From the NCBI GenBank assembly GCA_916610825.1, contig OU744453.1, positions 4,997,845-5,061,844 of the forward strand: 64,000 bases of DNA, written 5' to 3'. Source of the stretch: Haliclystus octoradiatus. Lineage: Eukaryota; Cnidaria; Staurozoa; Stauromedusae; Haliclystidae. Both the position numbers and the translations under genes were made by a program. The notes under the pieces were generated by a model, which saw nothing but the letters and a program-made list of their open reading frames with translations, made no database searches and was not told the origin of the DNA. Numbering within the stretch: position 1 is the stretch's first letter; each line of letters starts with the position of its first letter. Below, one piece after another: positions 57,801-64,000 of the stretch.

Positions 57801-59590
57801 CTTCCCCTCAAACTAAGTTCAAATTTCATGAATGACATAAATTACTTACTGTAGCCGCTGTGAGAAACATAATCAGGAGACCCTATATTACATCTTTGGC
57901 TCTCTGTGCCATCTCCTATGCATCCAGTTGCTACCTGTGGTGGATCTCCTTCACGACATTGTCTAGTTCTGCTTCTAACATTCAATGGGCAACCTGACGT
58001 TGAACACGATCTCCATGATTGCCAATTTCCCCAGAAAGCTAATGCAGAAAATAAACACTGATTTTGCATAACGCAAATAATGGAGAGATGTAGAATTTAT
58101 AAAATTCAATTATTCTACTTAAAATTGTATGATGAGAAGCTATGTCCAATATCAGTGTAATTCACCATTTAGATATTTCCGGAACATACTATAATACAAA
58201 TAAGAGCCAATCATAAATTAGCCTACGATTATACATTTACATGAACAGCATTTTTAAACAGTTTGAATTCTTTAATCGAATATTTATTACATAAATTTAT
58301 TTGTAAACATTTTCAAAGAAGTACAACATTTTTATAACAAAATAAATAATGTTAAATAAACAAGGTTAACATATGATTACTGTGAAAGATTGTAGCTCGT
58401 GCATTTTCTTGATTCCAAAATGAATTTCTATCAGTCAACTGTAATATTCAATCTTTCGTGTTCTTCTTCTGCGAGTTTTTCATTCGCTCCTTATTTAATT
58501 GATATCACAAATTTAAGTGGCAATAAATTAAAATAAAAATTCAGTGACAATTATTTCGTCATAGGTAGAGGTATTGCGTCATATCATTTGAATATCATGA
58601 AATAAACTTTTATATCATAAAAAAAATGAACGTACTTAACTCCTATGCTAATGTGCTTCTGATAGTGACGAAAAAAAAATTGTGATGATTTAGAAATATG
58701 ACATCGATATTAAGAAATCCAACAGATACATTTAATACTAATATTATATAGATACTTCAAAAGTAAGATGGAGATATTGTTACCTTGAATTGGCCCGAAG
58801 TGTTCATAGGGAATCTGAAAGAATATTAAATCCATAATAAGCGAATAATATTTGCCTACTTTATTACATTGATTACATAGCAGATGACTTCCTTTACAGT
58901 CATATATGACATTTTGAATATATATCATAAATTTGTTCATTTATGTCAAGCTGATATTATATAAAGGATCGTTTGTTGTAAGGAATGCTGTCTCATTTGG
59001 TCAGCTGGTATGCAGAGAAATAAGAAAGTTTCTCTTGTTTTCAGTATTGTAAGGAAATCATTATTGAATTACAGTTTCCAACCAAATTACAATTCTATTA
59101 CTGTCTCATTCTCTTTTCCTGGGAATATATCCGATCCCAGATGTCGATAATATAAAAAGTTAGCAGAAACCGTATACTAGAAAAATTTATTTCGCAATAA
59201 ACAGAAAATAATCTAAGCTGATCTATACTGAAATACACAGAAATGAATAGAAAAAGTGAAAATTATACTGCGTACATTTACTTGCATAGCTTCGTCTGCT
59301 CTAGATGAAAGATGTATCTGGTTTTCCACTTTTCCAATCTCATGAATATAAATTAAACAAGTATCAATTTTCCATTCCAAGTTCACGCATTCACCTTTCA
59401 TTTTTGAACATTTCAATCCACATTGTACATTTGAAGAAGCAGAGACAACAGCAGTAGACGTGTATGAGTACTCTTTGAGATCTTTAACTGGGTATATGAA
59501 CAACGACAATCTACGCTCTGCAAATGCCCATACAATCAATGTGGTCACATGCAGTAATAGGATCACAAATTTCTCTGCTGGATGGTACAT
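54776..59590 (-). CDS. Gene A: secreted PAN-like, single-TSP1, lectin-like protein (complete five-exon model)
   Basis: The exons are 59590-59282, 58814-58784, 58038-57850, 56866-56730 and 54892-54776. They sum to 783 nt, or 260 residues plus stop, with every phase compatible. Domains: signal peptide (about 1-24), PAN/apple-like module with cysteines 57, 61, 68 and 78 (to 103), linker (104-113), one TSP1 (114-176), a C-type-lectin-like half domain (177-222) and a Cys-rich tail (223-260). It is the short paralogue of gene B. Its 3' half is a segmental copy of 21520-25210, so one arose from the other or both from a common gene. The location is probably extracellular; the ligand is unknown. I do not know a described protein with this order. 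Confidence 0.8.
56730..56866 (-). CDS. Gene A exon 4: C-type-lectin-like first half
   Basis: 137 bp, phase 1 to 0. GANSLCQAASMEMLKV, then FWIKCTN, is closely similar to the gene B exon at 23201 but one codon shorter. The acceptor is cctacag and the donor ACG|gtaaga. Confidence 0.8.
57040..57245 (+). mobile_element. Dispersed TIR element, decayed copy 4
   Basis: Carries TTTGTTTATCCAATGACTGA, GCAATATGTTTGAGTCA and CTGCGCAGA in the same order as copies 1-3. It lies in the gene A intron equivalent to copy 2 in gene B. Confidence 0.5.
57850..58038 (-). CDS. Gene A exon 3: TSP1 repeat, last cysteine missing
   Basis: 189 bp, phase 1 to 1, WGNWQSW type like the last repeat of gene B. The sixth cysteine is replaced by Pro (GSP versus GSC in gene B), and a Gly is inserted before the second (STSGC). 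The acceptor is ctgcattag and the donor A|gtaagt. Confidence 0.88.
58784..58814 (-). CDS. Gene A exon 2: 31-bp linker microexon
   Basis: The acceptor attctttcag precedes ATT CCC TAT... and the donor is CAAG|gtaaca. It encodes IPYEHFGPIQ plus one base. Same size and phases as the gene C linker, with no sequence similarity beyond the final proline region. Confidence 0.72.
59282..59590 (-). CDS. Gene A exon 1: signal peptide and PAN/apple-like module
   Basis: 103 codons, the same length as in gene C. The hydrophobic core FVILLLHVTTLIVWAF is followed by a C-x3-C-x6-C-x9-C pattern. The donor CAA|gtaaat is in phase 0. Confidence 0.82.
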
Positions 59591-60289
59591 CGTGAACCTT
59601 TAAATTGTATGCAAACAGTTGATTATTAGATGGCAAAACTACTGTGAAGCTAAACCCCCTCGCTCTCGAACTTGGATTTATATAAATAGATTATCATTTA
59701 ATTATTTTTGATTTTTTTTTCATTTGATAGACGGGTTTCTATTCTAGTGATTTCAGTGAAACTGATGCAATGAAATACATTAAAAGGAGTGAATTAGCCT
59801 TGATGAGATAATTAGATTATTTTTGCTTGGAGGAGGCGATAGAGTTAGTAGCTTTTATGATTTTTTTCATGATTTCAACCGTATAATGAATAAGGATTAT
59901 GATGATCGTTGAAATGAATTATTTTACTACTTGTAATGCCGCATTCCCTTATTATACGCACCGTAATTTATAAAAAACGGAATACAACGATTTGCTTGGA
60001 TAAAACCTTTACAAGTTGCTCCTTTTCCTTTCTAAGAATGAGAATAGCCTTGATCTTAATATTTAACATGTATCATAAGCGAAATATATCTTGAAGTAAA
60101 GTATGTTCACATTTCATAAAAACTGATCACACGGTATGATAGTATAAGCGGGTTACTCAAAAGCGGATTTCAAGCGAAGTATTGATGTATGAAAGTCTGT
60201 CACACATTACAGAAGTTAAACAATTCTATCGTGTGAGTATCAATTGATAGTTTGAGAATTTAAAGAAAGGAAATGAAAACGCACTACTT
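59591..60289. other. Upstream region of gene A
   Basis: No gene recognised. The promoter is presumably here, but no clear core element was identified. Confidence 0.3.
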
Positions 60290-63200
60290 ATGTATATAAT
60301 CAATTTATTGGATTATCAATAAAGAAATTATATAACCTTTCTTGGAATTACATCCTAAGCAGATTTCTCAATGAAACAAGCGCATTCAGTGTGAGTCACG
60401 TGCTATATATTTGTTAACACCATCTGTGTTATTTGATTTTATATTTTTAAGAACAACAACACTGACACAGACTGCATGCAACCGTGACTGCAAGCACCTC
60501 CTTGAATCGAAAAACTTAGTAGCGCACTAAATGGAGTTACAAAAATCCGTAGTAGCTGAAACAAAAAAATTAATGTACTTTAGTTAAATTCAAAATATGC
60601 TTCTGATTAAAAGCCGATATTAACTTTTGGAATGATTGGAAATCATTCATAATTTTGATTTCACCGAGAATCAAACAATATCTCAATTATTGCACAATCA
60701 ATATGGGAAATCTGAACACAATTATTATTTTGCAAATCGTACTTTTATTATTCATATTAGAAAGATAAAATGTGAGTATTGAAAGGCAGATGTACATCAA
60801 TTTAAATTATATTATTTAATTATATTGCAGAAAATGTAATTTTTGAATTGAATTAGAGAAATTAATAAAGAATTTATAAAATTTATACTACGATGACCTA
60901 CGTTTGATGTAAATATACGACTAGTCTCACTGGGGCTATCTACACCTCTGTTTTTCATATATCACAGTCATTGATAACTTTTGGATTACTTTTTCAAAAA
61001 CACAATTAACTGTATGTAATAAACAAGTTCGACAATAACAGTTAATTAATAGCGAGGAGGAAGTTAGCAGTCCACAAAAGTAAAATATACATTATGAATT
61101 GATAATCACCTGATCAAATTTTTATTTTCTTTATTGTGTGTTAGACTTCAATACATCTAAATATTAAAGAATAACGATATTGCAATCAATTGTTTCAAAA
61201 TTACATTCATCATTTAAGGAAATTCTACCAACTTGATCTCTATATATGAGTTTAAAGAAACTTACATATAAGTTAGTATGTTTTAGTTAACAATATTGCC
61301 ACATGCAATGTCCATGGTAACTAGAGCTGAATCATGGGCTGTTTGCAATTAATTATCTAAAATTAAACAATTTTAATAATGAAACTGATATACTTAATAA
61401 GTTATTGGTTATTAAATTTGCAACAAATAACAGCGATAAAAACACGAGATTTAACAACGTTTCGCCATATCATATCTTCGTGGCATCATGAGGTACATAG
61501 ATACAAATTAAAGAAAATTATCAAATTTCAGCTTGTCAGTTTCAAGAGAAATTATCCAATACAATTACACAGAAATTAAACAAAACAAACCGGGATTTTA
61601 TAGAATCTGATTGCTGAAAACTGATATCATAGTGATTAAAACTTCTAATAGCCTATAATTAGAATTTAGGCTATAACAATAAAACAAATTATTTATGTTT
61701 GGTTGCAAAGCGGCATAGTGCCTAAGGAAATGTGGAAAATTCATATATTATATTCCTAATGAGATTGCTATTCTACTCCACACTCTTTATTCAATATAAT
61801 TGCAGAAGGATGTAAGGAAATAATTTTGGGGTACTTTAAGTTTGTCGCTGGTTATTTATATAATAAATTCGTTGATTTGAAATTTTATAAACTTTTCTTG
61901 AAATTACATCTATAGTAGATTTCTTAATCAAACACTCTTATTCGATATGAATCATGAAATATTTATTTGTTAACACCACCTGTGTTATTTGCGTCTACAT
62001 TCTTAAGAGCACCCACAATGATGCAGACTGCACGCATACCTTTCTTACTGTGCACATCTGATTTTTAAATATCACTCTCATTGATAAATCCTCGAATTAC
62101 CTTTTCAAAAACACAAACAGTATGAAAGATCAGTCATTTGTGCCCTAAAGGCATTTAAAAATATCGATTATAAGTCAGTCCTAATGCCAAATGTATACCA
62201 AGCAACAGACACTTTGTAAAACAGATACTACAATAACAACACATTAATAGCAAGGAAGCAGTTAACAGTCCATAAAAACGAAATATACATAATCAATTGA
62301 TACTCACACGATGAAATTGTATATTTTTTTAATGGGTCTCAGACTTCAATTCTTCCAATTATTAAAGACATAAGATATTGCATTCAATTGCTTTCAAATT
62401 TATATTCAACATTTCAGAAATTCTATCACCTTGAACTCTCTGTATGGGTTTTTAGAAACTTAAACATAATTTAGTATGCTCTAGTTGACAATGGTGCCAC
62501 ATGGAATATCCATGGAAACTAGAGCTAAAACATAAACAGTTTGCATTTTAGCCTTATAGATTATCATTTTTTATGATGAATAGGATTTTACAAAAACTTT
62601 TTCTCGTATTTCAGGTTCAAAATTAATTCTCTAAACCTAAACAATTTTAGGGATAAAACTGATGTAATGGTGAATAAAACTTCTAATAGCCTATAATTAG
62701 GATCTAGGCTACATCTTTAATGCAAATTATTTACGTTGATTGCCAAACTGATATAATTCGTCGTATGGTCTATTTTTGACTAATTATATATAATATAAAG
62801 GAAATGATGGTAATAAAGCAGCAAGTTTAGAAATTTTTTATATTATATTCCTATTGAGGCAAGAAATATACGCTACATTCTTTATTTAAGTTAATTTTTG
62901 GGGGGAAGTAAGAAAATAGTTTTACACCGGATACTTTAAATTTGTCAATTGTTATTTATATAATTAATTTATTAATTTGAAATTTATAAAACTATTCTTG
63001 AAATTACATCTATAGCAGATTTCTTAATAAAACACTCTTATTCGAAATGAATCATGAAATATTTATTTGTTAGCACCACCTGTGTTATTTGCGTTTACAT
63101 TTTTAAGAGCACCCACAATGATGCAGACTGCACGCACCCTTTCTTACTGTACATATCTGATTTTTAAATATCACTGTCATTGATAAATCCTCGAATTACC

Positions 63201-64000
63201 TTTTCAAAAACACAAACAGTATGAAAGATCAATCATTTGTGAACTAAAGCATTTAAAAATATCGATTGTAAGTCAGTCCTAATGCCAAATGTACATAAGG
63301 CAACAGACACTTTGTAAAACAAGTACGACAATAACAACTAATTAATAGCAATGAAGCAGTTAACAGTCTCCAAAAATGAAATACACATTATCAATTGATA
63401 CTCACACGATCGACTTGTTTAATTTCTGTAATGTGTGACAGACTTCCATTCATCAAATTATTAAAGACATAAGATATTGCAATAAAATGCTTTCAAAATT
63501 AGTTTCATGATTTATGTAAATTCTATCACTTTGACCTCTGTATATGAGTTTTAAGAAACTTTTAAATCAACTAGTATGTTCTAGTTAACAATGGTGCCAC
63601 GTGCAATGGCCATGGTAACTAGGGCTAAAGCATGAGCTGTTGCATTTTAGCAATATAGTTCATCATTTTTTATTATGAAATGGATTTTATAAAAACAATT
63701 TTCTCGTATTTTATGTACAATATTAATTCTCTAAAATTAAAGAATTTTAAGGATGAAACTGATATAATAGTGATTAAAACTTCCAATAGCCTATTATCAG
63801 AATTTAGGCTAATCATTAAAGAACTTATCTACGTTGGTAAACAAACTCATAGAATTGGTCGTAAGGTCTGTTTTTGACCGATTTTATTTAATACTAAAGC
63901 TATGATGTCATTGAAGTAGCATTGTGCCTTACCAATTGCAGAAATTTCCTATATTATATTCTATTGAGGCAGCTATTCTATCCTACATTCTTTATTCAAA
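60290..64000. repeat. Three tandem copies of a roughly 1.1-kb non-coding unit
   Basis: Units start near 60290, 61858 and 62953, and the third runs off the window. All carry TTGTTARCACCAYCTGTGTT, GCAGACTGCAYGCA, TTTTCAAAAACACAA and ACTTCYAATAGCCTAT in order. The spacing of units 2 and 3 is about 1,095 bp; unit 1 is longer, with an extra few hundred bases. No coding frame is shared. Confidence 0.8.

Larger units (their letters stand above)
54776..58340. repeat. Segmental duplication, gene A copy
   Basis: Counterpart of 21520-25210. Homology to gene B then jumps to its 27416-27760 intron at about 58370-58700. Confidence 0.75.

Noticed and set aside
1..64000. CRISPR arrays, bacterial operons, ribosomal RNA or functional tRNA genes
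   Set aside because: None seen. The only tRNA-like sequences are the relics inside the foldback arms.

Overview
The window is A+T-rich animal DNA. It has spliced genes with short exons, LINE and Ty3/gypsy retroelements, MITE-like elements and microsatellites, and no bacterial features. An invertebrate is likely. Exons as small as 25-31 bp and introns of about 0.5-6 kb would suit a tunicate, but I cannot prove the taxon.

The cellular genes I can support form one family of three paralogues, all on the minus strand. They encode secreted proteins. I assembled them by reading splice sites and phases by hand. Each begins with an exon of 102-103 codons (signal peptide plus a PAN/apple-like four-cysteine module, phase-0 donor). 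A 25-31 bp linker exon (phase 0 to 1) follows, then one or more thrombospondin type-1 (TSP1) exons (phase 1 to 1). In two genes an exon resembling the first half of a C-type lectin domain (phase 1 to 0) and a short cysteine-rich terminal exon with the stop complete the model. Gene A (59590 to 54776) sums to exactly 261 codons. Gene B (40157 to 21520) sums to 544 codons with six TSP1 exons, if one decayed TSP1 exon is skipped. Gene C (5668 to 3284) runs off the left side.

The 3' halves of A and B are a segmental duplication including introns. The homology breaks inside gene B around a block that holds extra TSP1 exons, so TSP1 number appears to have changed by exon-unit duplication or intron-mediated deletion.

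The rest is mostly mobile DNA. From left to right: a broken LINE (1-1150); a MITE (6059-6216); a local duplication (6.9-8.2 kb); a TIR element (8582-9623); a decayed gypsy pol (10.0-11.3 kb); a 2-kb element with identical 96-bp inverted ends (12006-14017); a complete Ty3/gypsy element with identical 157-bp LTRs and a 5-bp target duplication (16550-21387), inserted 132 bp past the gene B stop; a palindromic MITE touching a gene B splice acceptor (28233-28428); LINE remnants (30.4-32.1, 42.1-44.1 and 53.2-54.1 kb); a 3.25-kb foldback-like element with about 1-kb arms carrying tRNA-like sequences (32838-36089) and a partial copy beside it; a duplication at 45.2-49.7 kb; a roughly 0.77-kb TIR element with relatives elsewhere (50708-51476); a (GAATA)n array of nearly 0.8 kb at the 3' end of a LINE; and three tandem copies of a roughly 1.1-kb non-coding unit at the right edge.
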